Positions 36,021-45,911 of a stretch of DNA of 64,000 nucleotides are shown here, piece after piece. The stretch spans positions 27,879-91,878 of the forward strand of contig NZ_JACDDD010000003.1 of the NCBI RefSeq assembly GCF_013817205.1. The letters run 5' to 3'. Under the pieces are notes generated by a model. It was not told the origin of the DNA. It searched no databases and was given only the letters and a program-made list of their open reading frames with translations. The position numbers and the translations under genes are program-made. The first letter of the stretch is position 1. Each line of letters begins with the position of its first letter. The stretch is from Polaromonas sp. (GTDB lineage Bacteria > Pseudomonadota > Gammaproteobacteria > Burkholderiales > Burkholderiaceae_C).

Positions 36021-37055
36021 ATGGAGTTTTTCATCATTTCGATGCTGAACGGCTTGAGCTACGGGCTCCTGCTGTTCATGCTGAGTTCGGGACTCACGCT
36101 GATTTTCAGCATGATGGGCGTGCTCAATTTTGCGCATGCCAGTTTTTACATGCTGGGCGCTTACGTCGGTTACACCGTGGCCCAGTTCGTCGGATTCTGG
36201 CCGGCGCTGCTGATCGCGCCCCTGGTGGTTGGTGCCCTGGGCGCCATCTTCGAACGCCAGTGCCTGCGCAAGGTGCATAAATTCGGGCACGTGCCGGAGT
36301 TGCTAATCACTTTTGGCCTGTCCTATGTGATCGTCGAACTGGTGCAACTGATCTGGGGCCGCATCGCCGTGGAATTCCGTCCTCCGGAGTTGCTGCAAGG
36401 GCCGGCATTCACGCTGATCAATGATTCAATCAAGGGTCTGAGCGTGTTCTGGGGTGCGGCCCCCACCGAACTGTGCAGTACCGCCGACGCCGCTGTACGC
36501 ATCGTCTGCTCCCCGTTCCCTGCCACCCGCGGCTTCATGATGCTGGTGGCCGTGATCATGCTGGGGTCGGTCTGGCTGCTGCTGACCCGTACGCGAATTG
36601 GCCTGGTCATTCAGGCGGCTTTGACCCATCCGGAAGCGGTAGAGTCCCTTGGCCACAACGTTCCGCGCGTCTTCATGCTGGTATTCGGCGCGGGCTCGGC
36701 GCTGGCGGGTCTGGCCGGTGTGATCGGCGGCAGCACCTTTCTGACCGAACCGGCCATGGCAGCCACGGTGGGGTCGGTGATTTTTGTGGTGGTGGTGGTC
36801 GGGGGCATGGGCTCGCTCTCAGGGGCCTTTGTAGCTTCCCTGCTGATCGGTGTGATACAGACCTTCGCAGTGGCTTTCGATTATTCGCTGGCCACCCTGG
36901 CGCAACAAATCGGCCTGCCGCTGAGCAGCGCGGTGACGAACAACTCCTACGTCAAGCTGACCCTGTCTCAGGTCGCACCCATTCTTCCCTACCTGTTCCT
37001 GGTGCTCATCCTGATCTTCAGGCCGCGCGGCCTGCTTGGAAAGCGGGAGGGCTAA
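36021..37055 (+). CDS. ABC transporter permease, LivH type
   Basis: 344-residue inner membrane permease with about eight hydrophobic helices (LLLFMLSSGLTLIFSMMG; VIFVVVVVGGMGSLSGAF). The glycine-rich GGMGSLSGAF loop near the end is the coupling region of LivH-type permeases. It forms the transmembrane pair with the LivM-type protein starting 3 bp after its stop. LivH of E. coli carries branched-chain amino acids; the substrate here is open. Confidence 0.92.
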   Translation: MEFFIISMLNGLSYGLLLFMLSSGLTLIFSMMGVLNFAHASFYMLGAYVGYTVAQFVGFWPALLIAPLVVGALGAIFERQCLRKVHKFGHVPELLITFGLSYVIVELVQLIWGRIAVEFRPPELLQGPAFTLINDSIKGLSVFWGAAPTELCSTADAAVRIVCSPFPATRGFMMLVAVIMLGSVWLLLTRTRIGLVIQAALTHPEAVESLGHNVPRVFMLVFGAGSALAGLAGVIGGSTFLTEPAMAATVGSVIFVVVVVGGMGSLSGAFVASLLIGVIQTFAVAFDYSLATLAQQIGLPLSSAVTNNSYVKLTLSQVAPILPYLFLVLILIFRPRGLLGKREG

Positions 37056-37058
37056 GCC

Positions 37059-38348
37059 GTGAAAACCCACTACCAATTCAAGCCTTTCAACGTCGGGCGC
37101 TGGCTGACCTGGGGCCTGTTTGCGCTGCTGCTCATCGTGTCGCCCAAGCTGTTCGGCAGCGGGCTGGCCCTGACGGTGCTGTCGCAAATGGGTATTGCCA
37201 TCATTGCCTGCCTGTCCTACAACATGTTGCTGGGCCAGGGCGGCATGCTGAGCTTCGGCCACGCGGTGTACACCGGCCTGGGCTCGTTTCTTGCCATCCA
37301 CGCGCTCAACAGCGTCGGCACCGGGGCCTTGCCGTTGCCTGTGTCGCTGGTGCCCCTTGTCGGCGGGCTGGCGGGTGTCGGCTTTGCCGTGCTGTTCGGT
37401 TATGTCACCACGCGCAAGTCGGGCACGACCTTCGCCATGATCACGCTGGGACTGGGCGAGTTGGTGTTTGCACTGTCGCTGATGATCCCTGAATTCTTCG
37501 GCGGTGAGGGCGGGGTCTCGGGTAATCGCATGGTCGGCAAGCCATTTCTGGGTATCACGTTTGGGCCCCAGATACAGGTCTACTACCTGATTGCGCTTTA
37601 CACCTTTGTGGCCGTGGCCGCGATGTTCGCCTTCACACGCACGCCGCTGGGGCGCATGCTCAACGCGGTTCGGGACAACCCCGAACGCGTGGAGTTCGTC
37701 GGCTATGACACGCAGAAGGTCCGCTACTTTGCCTTCATCATCGCGGGCTTTTTTGCCGGTATTTCGGGTGGCCTGGCGGCACTCAACTTCGAGATCGTCA
37801 CGGCTGAGGTCGTGGGCGCTGCGCGCTCGGGCGCCTACCTGCTGTTTACATTCCTCGGGGGTGCCACCTTCTTTTTCGGCCCCATCATCGGCGCGGTCCT
37901 GATGGTGCTGGCCTTTGTGCTGCTGTCCGAGTACACCCAGGCCTGGCTGCTGTACCTCGGCCTGGTGTTCCTCTTCATGGTGATGTACGCGCCCGGCGGC
38001 ATCGCCAGCCTGATCATGATGAACCTGCGTGTGGCCGCTTTCGGCAAGCTGCGGCAACTCTGGGTCAGCTATCTGGCCATGACGGTGACGGTGCTGGTGC
38101 TGCTGGTCGGTGCCAGCGCGATGATCGAGATGGTCTATCACCTGCAGCTCAGCACCTCGCTGGGGTCCAAGCTCCAGTTCATGGGGGTGACGCTGGACGC
38201 GAAGAATCTCAACAGCTGGTTTGGCGCAGCCTTTGTCATGCTGACCGGTCTGGGCCTGTTTGAAGTCACGCGGCGCCAGTTTCTGGTCGAATGGGGCGAG
38301 ATCCAGGAGTACATCGAAAAAGAAATCAAGCGCCGGGAGGCACTATGA
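37059..38348 (+). CDS. ABC transporter permease, LivM type
   Basis: 429-residue permease with an N-terminal domain and about ten membrane helices. The family signature GQGGMLSFGHAVYTGLGSF and GFFAGISGGLAAL are present. The start is GTG at 37059, 3 bp after the LivH-type stop. An R2 tandem repeat starts right at its stop codon and separates it from livG. Confidence 0.92.
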   Translation: MKTHYQFKPFNVGRWLTWGLFALLLIVSPKLFGSGLALTVLSQMGIAIIACLSYNMLLGQGGMLSFGHAVYTGLGSFLAIHALNSVGTGALPLPVSLVPLVGGLAGVGFAVLFGYVTTRKSGTTFAMITLGLGELVFALSLMIPEFFGGEGGVSGNRMVGKPFLGITFGPQIQVYYLIALYTFVAVAAMFAFTRTPLGRMLNAVRDNPERVEFVGYDTQKVRYFAFIIAGFFAGISGGLAALNFEIVTAEVVGAARSGAYLLFTFLGGATFFFGPIIGAVLMVLAFVLLSEYTQAWLLYLGLVFLFMVMYAPGGIASLIMMNLRVAAFGKLRQLWVSYLAMTVTVLVLLVGASAMIEMVYHLQLSTSLGSKLQFMGVTLDAKNLNSWFGAAFVMLTGLGLFEVTRRQFLVEWGEIQEYIEKEIKRREAL

Positions 38349-38512
38349 GCCCCCACGCTCGTCGCTTCGCGTACTTCGCTGCCCCCCGAGGGGGTGTGCC
38401 TTGCTTGGGACGGCCCTGCGCCGGCGGCCTGAGCCCCCACGCTTGTCACTTCGTGTACTTCGCTGCCCCCCGGGGGGGCTGGCCTTGCTTGAGGCGGCCC
38501 TGCGCGGCGGCC
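38347..38512 (+). repeat. R2 tandem duplication between livM and livG
   Basis: Two units, 38347-38430 and 38431-38512, about 84 bp apart, each starting GAGCCCCCACGCT and containing TACTTCGCTGCCCCCCG followed by a G run. They fill most of the 220-bp gap between the livM-type and livG-type genes. The G/C palindrome (CCCCCCGAGGGGG) could form a strong RNA hairpin inside the operon. Confidence 0.92.
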
Positions 38513-38568
38513 GATCATTATCACGCTGGTTGCGCTGTGTACGGCGCGCTGGCCCGGTGAGAAACAAT

Positions 38569-39339
38569 ATGAGCTACGCACTTGAACTGAAAGACCTGCG
38601 CAAGAGTTTTGGCAAGACCGAAATCATCCGCGGTGTCAACCTGGCCGTGAATGCGGGTGAACGCGTCGGCATCATCGGGCCTAACGGCGCTGGCAAATCC
38701 ACGCTGTTCAACCTGATCAGCGGGCGTTTTGAGCCCAGCAGCGGCGATATTCTGCTGGGTGGCCAGCGCATCAACGGAAAAAAGCCGTTCGAGATCAACC
38801 GCATGGGCTTGTCGCGCAGCTTCCAGATCACCAACATCTTTCCCAAGCTCAGTGTTTTCGAGAACCTGCGCTGCGGCGTGCTCTGGAGCCTGGGCTACAA
38901 GTACACTTTTCTGAAGTTCCTCGCTGATCTGGATGATGCAAATGACCGCGCCGACGAGCTCATGAAAATGATCAAGCTCGACAAGAAACGCGACGTGCTG
39001 GCCATTAACCTGACTTACGCAGAACAACGCGCGCTGGAAATCGGCATCACCATCGCTGGGGGCGCCGGGGTCATCCTGCTCGACGAACCGACGGCGGGCA
39101 TGAGCCGCAGTGAAACCAGCCGCTTCATCAACCTGATCAAGGAAGTGACTGTAGGCAAAACCCTGCTGACGGTGGAACACGACATGGGTGTGGTCTTCGG
39201 CCTGGCCGACCGCATTGCCGTCGTGGTGTATGGCGAGGTGCTGGCTTTTGACACGCCCGACGCCGTGCGCGCCAACCCGCGTGTGCAGGAGGCCTATCTT
39301 GGCTCCCATGTCGCTGATGCCCAGACAGAAAATCATTGA
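38569..39339 (+). CDS. ABC transporter ATP-binding protein, LivG type
   Basis: 256-residue ATPase, starting at ATG 38569 (MSYALELKDLRKSFG); longer frames include the R2 repeat and are rejected. Walker A GPNGAGKST and Walker B VILLDEPTAG are normal, and the H-loop is TVEHDMG. The signature, however, is LTYAEQ rather than LSGGQ: both glycines are lost (E. coli LivG has LAYGQQ). See the finding on the asymmetric ATPase pair. Its stop is 1 bp before the livF-type start. Confidence 0.92.
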   Translation: MSYALELKDLRKSFGKTEIIRGVNLAVNAGERVGIIGPNGAGKSTLFNLISGRFEPSSGDILLGGQRINGKKPFEINRMGLSRSFQITNIFPKLSVFENLRCGVLWSLGYKYTFLKFLADLDDANDRADELMKMIKLDKKRDVLAINLTYAEQRALEIGITIAGGAGVILLDEPTAGMSRSETSRFINLIKEVTVGKTLLTVEHDMGVVFGLADRIAVVVYGEVLAFDTPDAVRANPRVQEAYLGSHVADAQTENH

Positions 39340-39340
39340 T

Positions 39341-40036
39341 ATGCTGAAAATCGAAAACCTCCACGCCTATTACGGCAAGAGCCATGTGCTGCATGGCGTT
39401 CATTTCGACGTTCAGCCCGGTGAGATCGTGGCCTTGCTCGGCCGCAACGGCTCCGGCCGGTCCACAACCGCCAAGGCCATCATGGGCTTGGTCGACTGCC
39501 AGGGCGACATCCAGTGGAAGGGCAAGCAGATCGCCGGCCGCAAGGCCTACGAGGTGGCGCACCTGGGCATTGGTTACGTGCCGGAAAACCGCGATATCTT
39601 CCCCACGCTGACAGTGCACCAGAACCTGATGCTGGGGCAGAAGGGCAAAGGCAAGGGAAGTCGCTGGTCGTTTGAGGACATGTACCAGATGTTTCCGCGC
39701 CTCCGAGAGCGCCAGCACACCGAAGCCGGTGTCTTGTCCGGCGGCGAGCAGCAAATGTTGACCTTGTGCCGGGCGCTGATGGGTGACCCGGACCTGATCA
39801 TCATCGACGAGCCGACCGAGGGCCTGGCGCCCAAGATTGTCGAATTGGTGGGCCAGTACCTGCAGACCCTGAAGGCCAAAGGCATTTCGGTGCTGCTGAT
39901 TGAGCAGAAGTTGACGATTGCCATGGCCATTTCCGACCGGGCATTGGTCATGGGCCACGGCAGCATCGTGTTCCAGGGCACGCCGGACAGCCTGCGCGCC
40001 GACGCGTATATCCGCAAGGAATGGCTGGAAGTCTGA
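39341..40036 (+). CDS. ABC transporter ATP-binding protein, LivF type, Walker A Lys to Arg
   Basis: 231-residue ATPase that pairs with the LivG-type protein. Walker A reads GRNGSGRSTT: the invariant Lys that holds the ATP phosphates is Arg. Signature LSGGEQ, Walker B LIIIDEPTEG and the Gln-type H-loop (IEQK) of LivF are intact. The codon is CGG in unambiguous sequence. Start ATG at 39341. Confidence 0.92.
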   Translation: MLKIENLHAYYGKSHVLHGVHFDVQPGEIVALLGRNGSGRSTTAKAIMGLVDCQGDIQWKGKQIAGRKAYEVAHLGIGYVPENRDIFPTLTVHQNLMLGQKGKGKGSRWSFEDMYQMFPRLRERQHTEAGVLSGGEQQMLTLCRALMGDPDLIIIDEPTEGLAPKIVELVGQYLQTLKAKGISVLLIEQKLTIAMAISDRALVMGHGSIVFQGTPDSLRADAYIRKEWLEV

Positions 40037-40343
40037 GAAACTGTGAACCTTTCTACTGCGCGTCCCGATCGGACTCCTCCGGTGCTCACCGTACTTTTGT
40101 ACGGCTGCGCGCCTAGCAGCCACTTCGGCCCGCTCGCTACGAAATCTTCACAGCCCCTGCGCGAAGACCGGAAAGCCGTTTTTTGTCGCCGGTGGGACAT
40201 GAAGGCGACCGGCGGTCTTGAACTGGACTGCAAGCTCTCTACAATAAGAAAAGAACGGTCGTACTATTTTGACGACCAGCCGTTTCAGCCGGTTTGCTGC
40301 AATGCCGCAAACCGCCAGAGAAAACCTAACCCAAGGAAAACAC
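40037..40343. other. Spacer upstream of the FadB-like gene
   Basis: 307 bp with no convincing gene. The part next to the downstream gene holds a promoter and operator-like site (separate entry). The first 160 bp contain ACCGTACTTTTGTACGG (40087-40103), an inverted repeat CCGTAC-TTTT..GTACGG that could form a hairpin at the end of the transporter operon; no T tract follows. Confidence 0.5.
40218..40264 (+). promoter_or_regulatory. Promoter with TetR-like operator for the beta-oxidation genes
   Basis: TTGAAC (40218-40223) and TACAAT (40240-40245) are 16 bp apart. Immediately downstream, where transcription would start, GAACGGTCGTAC (40253-40264) is an imperfect palindrome of the GxACGxxCGTxC shape. 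Acyl-CoA-responsive TetR regulators often use such sites. No regulator gene of that family is in the window; the call is inference from motif and position. Confidence 0.5.
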
Positions 40344-42443
40344 ATGACAGCGAAATATGAAGTTCACGGCAGCGTGGCGGTGATCACCATGGACAACCCG
40401 CCGGTCAACGGCCTCGGTTATTCCACCAGGCTGGGCATCACCGACGGCCTGCAAAAAGCCAATGCCGATGCAGCCGTCAAATCGATTGTGTTGACTGGTG
40501 GCGGCAAGGCTTTCTCCGGCGGTGCGGACATCAAGGAATTTGGCTCCCCAAAAGCGCTGGCTGAGCCCAATCTGCTCAGCGTCATTCTGGCGCTGGAGAA
40601 TTCGTCCAAGCCCGTGGTGGCGGCGGTGCATTCTGTTTGCATGGGCGGTGGCCTCGAACTTTCGCTGGGCTGTCACTACCGCATTGCGGCGCCAGGTTGC
40701 AGCGTGGCCTTGCCTGAAGTCAAGCTTGGTTTGATTCCCGGCGCCGGTGGCACGCAACGCCTGCCGCGTGCCATCGGTGTGGAGCCGGCACTGAACATGA
40801 TTGTCAGTGGCGAGGCGGTCAAGAGTGAACTTCTGGCCCAGATCCCAGGCCAGAAGCTGTTTGACAAGATGGCGGCCTCCGCCGAGTCGCTGGCTGAGGA
40901 GGCGCTGGCCTATGCCCAGGCTGTGTCCGACACCCGGCCTCTGCCGCTGGTACGCAATCTGCCTTGCAAGCACCCGAACGGCGACGCTTACTTCCAGTTT
41001 GCGCGCAACATGGTCAAGGGCATGGCGAAAAACTTCCCCGCACCGGGCAAGTGTGTGGACGCGGTGGAGTCGGCGACGAAGAAGAAATTCGACGAAGGCA
41101 TGGCTTTTGAACGCGAGATATTCACCGCCCTGATGTTCACGCCGGAAAGCCGCGCGCTGCGCCACATCTTCGTGGCAGAACGCGCCGCTTCCAAAATCCC
41201 GGACGTGCCGGAAGAAACCCCGAAGCGCGACATTCAGTCCGTCGCCGTCATCGGCGCCGGCACCATGGGAGGCGGCATTGCGATGAACTTCCTGAATGCG
41301 GGTATTCCTGTCAAGATGCTGGAGATGAAGCAGGAGGCGCTGGACAAGGGCCTGGGCATCATCCGCAAGAACTACGAAGCCCAGGTCAAGAAAGGCAAGC
41401 TCAAGCAGGATAAATACGAGCAGCGCATGAGCCTCTTGAGCACCACGCTGAACTACGACGACCTGAAGGACGCCGATATGGTCATTGAAGCCGTGTTCGA
41501 GGAAATGGGCGTCAAGGAAAAAGTTTTCAAGGAACTGGACCGGGTGATGAAACCCGGCGCCATTCTGGCTTCCAACACCTCCACGCTGGACGTTGACCAG
41601 ATTGCAGCGTTCACCAAACGCCCGCAGGACGTGGTGGGCATGCATTTTTTCAGCCCCGCCAACGTGATGAAGCTGCTGGAAGTGATTCGCGGCGAGAAGA
41701 CCGCGAAAGACGTGCTGGCCACCGTGATGGCCGTTAGCAAGAAGATCAAAAAAACGGCGGTGGTGTCTGGCGTGTGCGACGGCTTCATCGGCAACCGCAT
41801 GATCGAGCAGTACGGACGTCAGGGCGGCTTCCTGCTGGACGAAGGTTGCACCCCCGCGCAGGTGGACAAGGCGATGGAGAAGTTCGGCATGGCCATGGGC
41901 CCGTTCCGCATGGGAGACCTGGCCGGCAACGATATTGGCTGGGCCATCCGCAAGCGCCGCTACCAGGAAAAGCCGAACATGAAATACAGCAAGACTGCAG
42001 ACTTGCTGTGCGAGAAGGGCCGTTTCGGCCAGAAGACCGGCGCGGGCTGGTACGACTACATTCCCGGCAAACGTGATGCCATTCCCAATGCCGAAGTGGT
42101 GAAAATGATTGAAGACCACCGCGCTGCGCTAGGCATCACGCCGCGCAAGATTTCTGATGAGGAAATCGTTCAGCGCCTGGTCTACGCCCTGGTCAATGAA
42201 GCGGCGCACATCCTGGAGGAGGGCATTGCGTCCAAAGCCAGCGACATCGACATGGTTTACCTGATGGGTTACGGTTTCCCGATCTACCGCGGTGGACCCA
42301 TGAACTACGCCGACCAGATCGGACTGTTCAATGTGGTGCAAAGCATGCAGCGCTTCGCCCAGAACCCTCTGGACGACGCGGCATTCTGGCAGCCTGCGCC
42401 GCTGCTGGCCAAGCTGGCCGCCGAAGGCAAGACCTTCAACTAA
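40344..42443 (+). CDS. Enoyl-CoA hydratase / 3-hydroxyacyl-CoA dehydrogenase fusion (FadB/FadJ-like)
   Basis: 699-residue bifunctional beta-oxidation enzyme. The N-terminal crotonase domain has the oxyanion loops [14 protein letters not shown] and [13 protein letters not shown]. The NAD-binding domain starts at [14 protein letters not shown] (about 303), with [14 protein letters not shown] further on, then two C-terminal dehydrogenase domains. ATG at 40344 follows AAGGAAAAC; longer forms reach into the promoter and are rejected. It pairs with the thiolase 24 bp downstream. Confidence 0.93.
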   Translation: MTAKYEVHGSVAVITMDNPPVNGLGYSTRLGITDGLQKANADAAVKSIVLTGGGKAFSGGADIKEFGSPKALAEPNLLSVILALENSSKPVVAAVHSVCMGGGLELSLGCHYRIAAPGCSVALPEVKLGLIPGAGGTQRLPRAIGVEPALNMIVSGEAVKSELLAQIPGQKLFDKMAASAESLAEEALAYAQAVSDTRPLPLVRNLPCKHPNGDAYFQFARNMVKGMAKNFPAPGKCVDAVESATKKKFDEGMAFEREIFTALMFTPESRALRHIFVAERAASKIPDVPEETPKRDIQSVAVIGAGTMGGGIAMNFLNAGIPVKMLEMKQEALDKGLGIIRKNYEAQVKKGKLKQDKYEQRMSLLSTTLNYDDLKDADMVIEAVFEEMGVKEKVFKELDRVMKPGAILASNTSTLDVDQIAAFTKRPQDVVGMHFFSPANVMKLLEVIRGEKTAKDVLATVMAVSKKIKKTAVVSGVCDGFIGNRMIEQYGRQGGFLLDEGCTPAQVDKAMEKFGMAMGPFRMGDLAGNDIGWAIRKRRYQEKPNMKYSKTADLLCEKGRFGQKTGAGWYDYIPGKRDAIPNAEVVKMIEDHRAALGITPRKISDEEIVQRLVYALVNEAAHILEEGIASKASDIDMVYLMGYGFPIYRGGPMNYADQIGLFNVVQSMQRFAQNPLDDAAFWQPAPLLAKLAAEGKTFN

Positions 42444-42467
42444 CCCCCCCATTTTTCGGAGATTCAC

Positions 42468-43643
42468 ATGACTTCAGCCGTAATCGTTTCGACCGCACGC
42501 ACCCCCCTGGCCAAAAGCTGGAAGGGCTCCTTCAACATGACCCACGGCGCCACCCTGGGCGGCCACGCGATTGAACACGCGATCAAACGCGCCGGCATAG
42601 AGGCTGGTGAGGTTGATGACGTGATCATGGGCTGCGCCAACCCGGAAGGCGCGACCGGCGCCAACATCGCGCGCCAGGCCGCCCTGCGCGCCGGCTGCCC
42701 GATCACCGTCTCGGGCGTCACCGTCAACCGTTTTTGCTCGTCGGGCCTGCAAACCATTGCCCTGGCTGCACAGCGCGTGATCGCCGGCGAAGCCGACATC
42801 TATGTGGCCGGCGGCGTTGAAAGCATCTCCTGCGTGCAGCAGGAAATGAACACCCACATGCTGGCCGACTCATGGCTGGTGAAGAACAAGCCCGAGATCT
42901 ACTGGAACATGCTGCAGACTGCCGAGCAGGTCGCCAAGCGTTATGGCATCTCGCGCGAACAGATGGACGAATACGGCGCTGCCAGCCAGCAAAAAGCCAC
43001 GGCTGCACTGGCCGCCGGCCTGTTTGATGCCGAAATTGCCCCCATCACCGTCACCATGGGTGTGGCTGATGCCGTGATGGGCCTGACCACCAAACAGGTC
43101 ACGGTCAGCAAGGACGAGGGCATCCGCGAAGGCACGACCAAAGAAGGCATCAGCGGCATCAAGCCAGCCATTCCGGGCGGCGTGATCTCTGCCGGCAATG
43201 CCAGCCAGTTCTCCGACGGCGGCGGCGCGGTGGTGGTGATGAACGAAACCGTGGCTGAGAAAAAAGGCCTGAAGCCGCTGGGCCGCTTCCTCGGCTTTGC
43301 GGTGGCCGGTTGCGAGCCTGACGAAATGGGCATTGGCCCGGTGTACGCCATTCCCAAGGTGCTGGCGCGCCTGGGCCTGAAGGTCAGCGACATCGACCTG
43401 TGGGAGTTGAATGAAGCGTTTGCCGTGCAGGTGATCTACTGCCGCGACAAGCTGGGCATCCCCATGGACAAGCTCAATGTCAATGGCGGCGCGATTGCCG
43501 TGGGCCACCCTTACGGTGTCAGCGGCCAACGCCTGACCGGCCACGCCCTCATCGAAGGCAAGCGCCGCGGCGCAAAACGTGTCTGCGTGACCATGTGTAT
43601 CGGCGGCGGCATGGGTGCGGCAGGCGTTTTCGAAGTGCTGTGA
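42468..43643 (+). CDS. Acetyl-CoA acyltransferase (thiolase)
   Basis: 391-residue thiolase that cleaves 3-ketoacyl-CoA. The acyl-carrying Cys is in [10 protein letters not shown] (about 90), the His in GHPYGVSG (about 347) and the second Cys in [11 protein letters not shown] (about 377). It forms the degradative partner of the FadB-like fusion immediately upstream; together they would give the last three steps of a beta-oxidation cycle. Confidence 0.94.
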   Translation: MTSAVIVSTARTPLAKSWKGSFNMTHGATLGGHAIEHAIKRAGIEAGEVDDVIMGCANPEGATGANIARQAALRAGCPITVSGVTVNRFCSSGLQTIALAAQRVIAGEADIYVAGGVESISCVQQEMNTHMLADSWLVKNKPEIYWNMLQTAEQVAKRYGISREQMDEYGAASQQKATAALAAGLFDAEIAPITVTMGVADAVMGLTTKQVTVSKDEGIREGTTKEGISGIKPAIPGGVISAGNASQFSDGGGAVVVMNETVAEKKGLKPLGRFLGFAVAGCEPDEMGIGPVYAIPKVLARLGLKVSDIDLWELNEAFAVQVIYCRDKLGIPMDKLNVNGGAIAVGHPYGVSGQRLTGHALIEGKRRGAKRVCVTMCIGGGMGAAGVFEVL

Positions 43644-43754
43644 GCTTCTTTTTTCATTGACTCGCTGACCATGGGCTGGGCAGGCTTTGCGGATATTCCG
43701 GCAAGCGACCCAGCCCTGATTGTTTCTGGCCCTTCCTGAACAAAATAGAGCACC

Positions 43755-45587
43755 ATGAGCCTTCGTCATACACTCGATTTCCTGCTTTACCAATGGCTGG
43801 GCGCCGAGTCGCTGAATCAGCGTGAGCGTTTTAGCGACCATTCACGCGAAACCTTCGATGCGGTGTTCGACACCTGCGAACGCATTGCGCGCGAAAAATA
43901 CGCACCTTTTAACCGGCTGGTCGATACGCAGGAGCCGCATTTCGATGGTGAAACAGTCTTATTGCCGCAAGCCACGCACGACGCGCACAAGGCCTATGCA
44001 GGTTCCGGCATGCTCAGCGCTGCGCAGGACTATGACGAAGGCGGCATGCAACTGCCTTACACCATCGAGGCCGCGGCAAATTGTTTTTTCGCCATGGCTT
44101 CGGTCAGCATTGGCTCCAGCCTGCTGACCAAGGGCAATGCCAATTTGCTGCTGGTGCACGGCACCGAGATGCAGAAAGAAGTCTTCGCGCGAAATGAATT
44201 TGCCGGGCGCTTTTCCGGCACCATGTGCCTGAGCGAGCCGCAGGCCGGCTCCTCGCTGAGCGACATCACCACACGCGCCGTTCCGGATGGGCCGGATTTC
44301 GAGGCCGAGGCCCTGGGTCCGCGTTACCGCCTCACCGGCAACAAGATGTGGATCTCAAGCGGCGAGCACGAGCTCACCGAAAACATCATCCACCTCGTGC
44401 TGGCCAAGATCCCGGGGCCGGATGGCAAGTTGATCCCCGGCACACGCGGCATCTCACTGTTTATCGTGCCCAAGAAAATGGTCGGCAGCGATGGCCAACT
44501 GACCGGCGTGCGCAACGATGTGGCACTGGCTGGACTGAACCACAAGCTGGGCTGGCGTGGCACCACCAATACGCTGCTGAACTTTGGCGAAGGCAAATAT
44601 CCGGTGAACGGGGCTGCCGGCGCCGTCGGTTATCTGGTCGGCAAGCCGCATGAAGGCCTGCGCTGCATGTTCCACATGATGAACGAGGCACGGATCGGTG
44701 TCGGAACGGCGGCCGTGATGCTCGGCATGGCGGGGTATTACGCCAGCCTGGAGTACGCCAAAAATCGTCCGCAGGGCAGGCCAATGGGACCGGCGGGAAA
44801 AGACGCAGCCCAGCCACAGGTGCGCATCATTGAACACGCGGACGTCAAACGCATGCTGCTGGCGCAAAAAGCCTACTGCGAAGGCGCATTGGCGCTGGAG
44901 CTGTATTGCGCGCGCCTGGTGGACGAGCAGCATACCGCCGAGGCGCAGGCCGCCGACGAGGCCCGCCTGCTGCTGGAGGTGCTCACGCCGATTGCCAAAA
45001 GCTGGCCCAGCGAGTGGTGTCTGGAAGCCAATTCGCTGGCGATCCAGATCCACGGCGGCTACGGCTACACCCGCGACTTCCCGGTGGAGCAGTACTGGCG
45101 CGACAACCGCCTGAACATGATCCACGAAGGCACACACGGCATTCAGGCCACCGACCTGCTGGGCCGCAAGGTGCTGATGGAAGATGGCAAGGGCCTGCAA
45201 CTCCTGGCTGCGCGCATCAACCACACGATTGAGCGCGCCATCCAGGTACCCGAATTGGCCGCGCATGCCAACGCGCTGGGCGAGGCGCTCCAGCAGGTAG
45301 GCGCGACCACAAAGGCCGCCTGGGCCACTGGCAACCCCACCGATGCATTGGCCAACGCTGTTCCCTACATGCAGGGCTTCGGCCACACCGTGCTGGCCTG
45401 GATCTGGCTTGACGTGGCCTTGGCCGCCCTGCAGGCAGATGCTACCAAATCGATAGCTGTTACCGCAGGCAAGCTCGGTGCATTGCGCTACTTTTATCAC
45501 TATGAATTGCCTAAAATCGACGCTTGGCTCAAGGTGGTTGCAAGCCGTGACCTGACCTGCGCCGACCTTCCGGAGGAGGCTTTCTGA
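43755..45587 (+). CDS. Acyl-CoA dehydrogenase, long form with C-terminal extension
   Basis: 610-residue FAD enzyme that oxidises acyl-CoA to enoyl-CoA, the first beta-oxidation step. FAD-binding GTMCLSEPQAGSSLSD and MWISSGEHE are intact; the active-site Glu is probably in MIHEGTHGIQ (about 456). A C-terminal region of about 130 residues follows, as in the 590-610-residue subfamily. A truncated R1 repeat lies in that region at about 562-572. The stop overlaps the next start by one base. Confidence 0.93.
   Translation: MSLRHTLDFLLYQWLGAESLNQRERFSDHSRETFDAVFDTCERIAREKYAPFNRLVDTQEPHFDGETVLLPQATHDAHKAYAGSGMLSAAQDYDEGGMQLPYTIEAAANCFFAMASVSIGSSLLTKGNANLLLVHGTEMQKEVFARNEFAGRFSGTMCLSEPQAGSSLSDITTRAVPDGPDFEAEALGPRYRLTGNKMWISSGEHELTENIIHLVLAKIPGPDGKLIPGTRGISLFIVPKKMVGSDGQLTGVRNDVALAGLNHKLGWRGTTNTLLNFGEGKYPVNGAAGAVGYLVGKPHEGLRCMFHMMNEARIGVGTAAVMLGMAGYYASLEYAKNRPQGRPMGPAGKDAAQPQVRIIEHADVKRMLLAQKAYCEGALALELYCARLVDEQHTAEAQAADEARLLLEVLTPIAKSWPSEWCLEANSLAIQIHGGYGYTRDFPVEQYWRDNRLNMIHEGTHGIQATDLLGRKVLMEDGKGLQLLAARINHTIERAIQVPELAAHANALGEALQQVGATTKAAWATGNPTDALANAVPYMQGFGHTVLAWIWLDVALAALQADATKSIAVTAGKLGALRYFYHYELPKIDAWLKVVASRDLTCADLPEEAF
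45440..45471 (-). repeat. R1 repeat copy 7 (truncated, inside acyl-CoA dehydrogenase)
   Basis: TGCTACCAAATCGATAGCTG, then TTACCGCAGGCA. It matches the reverse complement of the palindromic end of R1 (TGCTAC...ATAGCTG...CGCAGG) but lacks the CGGGGGCTAG half. It encodes a variable stretch near the C-terminus. Confidence 0.65.
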
Positions 45588-45817
45588 TGGGTTTTTTCAA
45601 GGAGTCGGGCAGTGCCACGTCGAACAAATCCATTGTCCGGCTGCAGAAGCTGATCTGGGTACTGATCTACGGGGGCTTGCTGACGCTGGTGTTGGGCCTG
45701 TCGGTACAACGTACCCATGAGCCGCTCGGCTGGGCCATGGTGGTGGGCGGTGGCATTGTGGCTACCATCGGCTTTTCGCTGATTTATGTACGCTCCCGCC
45801 TGACGCCCGAGGATTGA
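45587..45817 (+). CDS. Small two-helix membrane protein coupled to acyl-CoA dehydrogenase
   Basis: 76-residue protein with two predicted membrane helices (LIWVLIYGGLLTLVLGLSV and WAMVVGGGIVATIGFSLIY) and short charged ends. Its ATG overlaps the stop of the acyl-CoA dehydrogenase (TGATG), so the two are translated together. Family not recognised; it might anchor the dehydrogenase or its electron acceptor at the membrane, which is only an inference from coupling. Confidence 0.75.
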   Translation: MGFFKESGSATSNKSIVRLQKLIWVLIYGGLLTLVLGLSVQRTHEPLGWAMVVGGGIVATIGFSLIYVRSRLTPED

Positions 45818-45911
45818 TCCTTTTTCTCCTGAACCGTCCACCGCGCGACAGCCGGTCGGCGTGCATCCCCCGACACTCTCTGCATCTCTACCCACAACAA
45901 GGAACCCGACC

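Noticed and set aside
36819..38141. 440-codon minus-strand frame inside the permease genes
   Set aside because: Antisense to LivH/LivM; composition (His/Gln/Asp-rich) is an artefact of reading hydrophobic codons backwards.
34600..40036. Assigning the importer firmly to leucine/isoleucine/valine uptake
   Set aside because: The LivJ-type fold accepts many ligands, and the neighbours are acyl-CoA catabolic genes. Only the family is called.
40326..42119. 597-codon minus-strand frame inside the FadB-like gene
   Set aside because: The plus strand carries the full crotonase and dehydrogenase motifs; the antisense translation is Arg/His/Gln-rich and shows no family.
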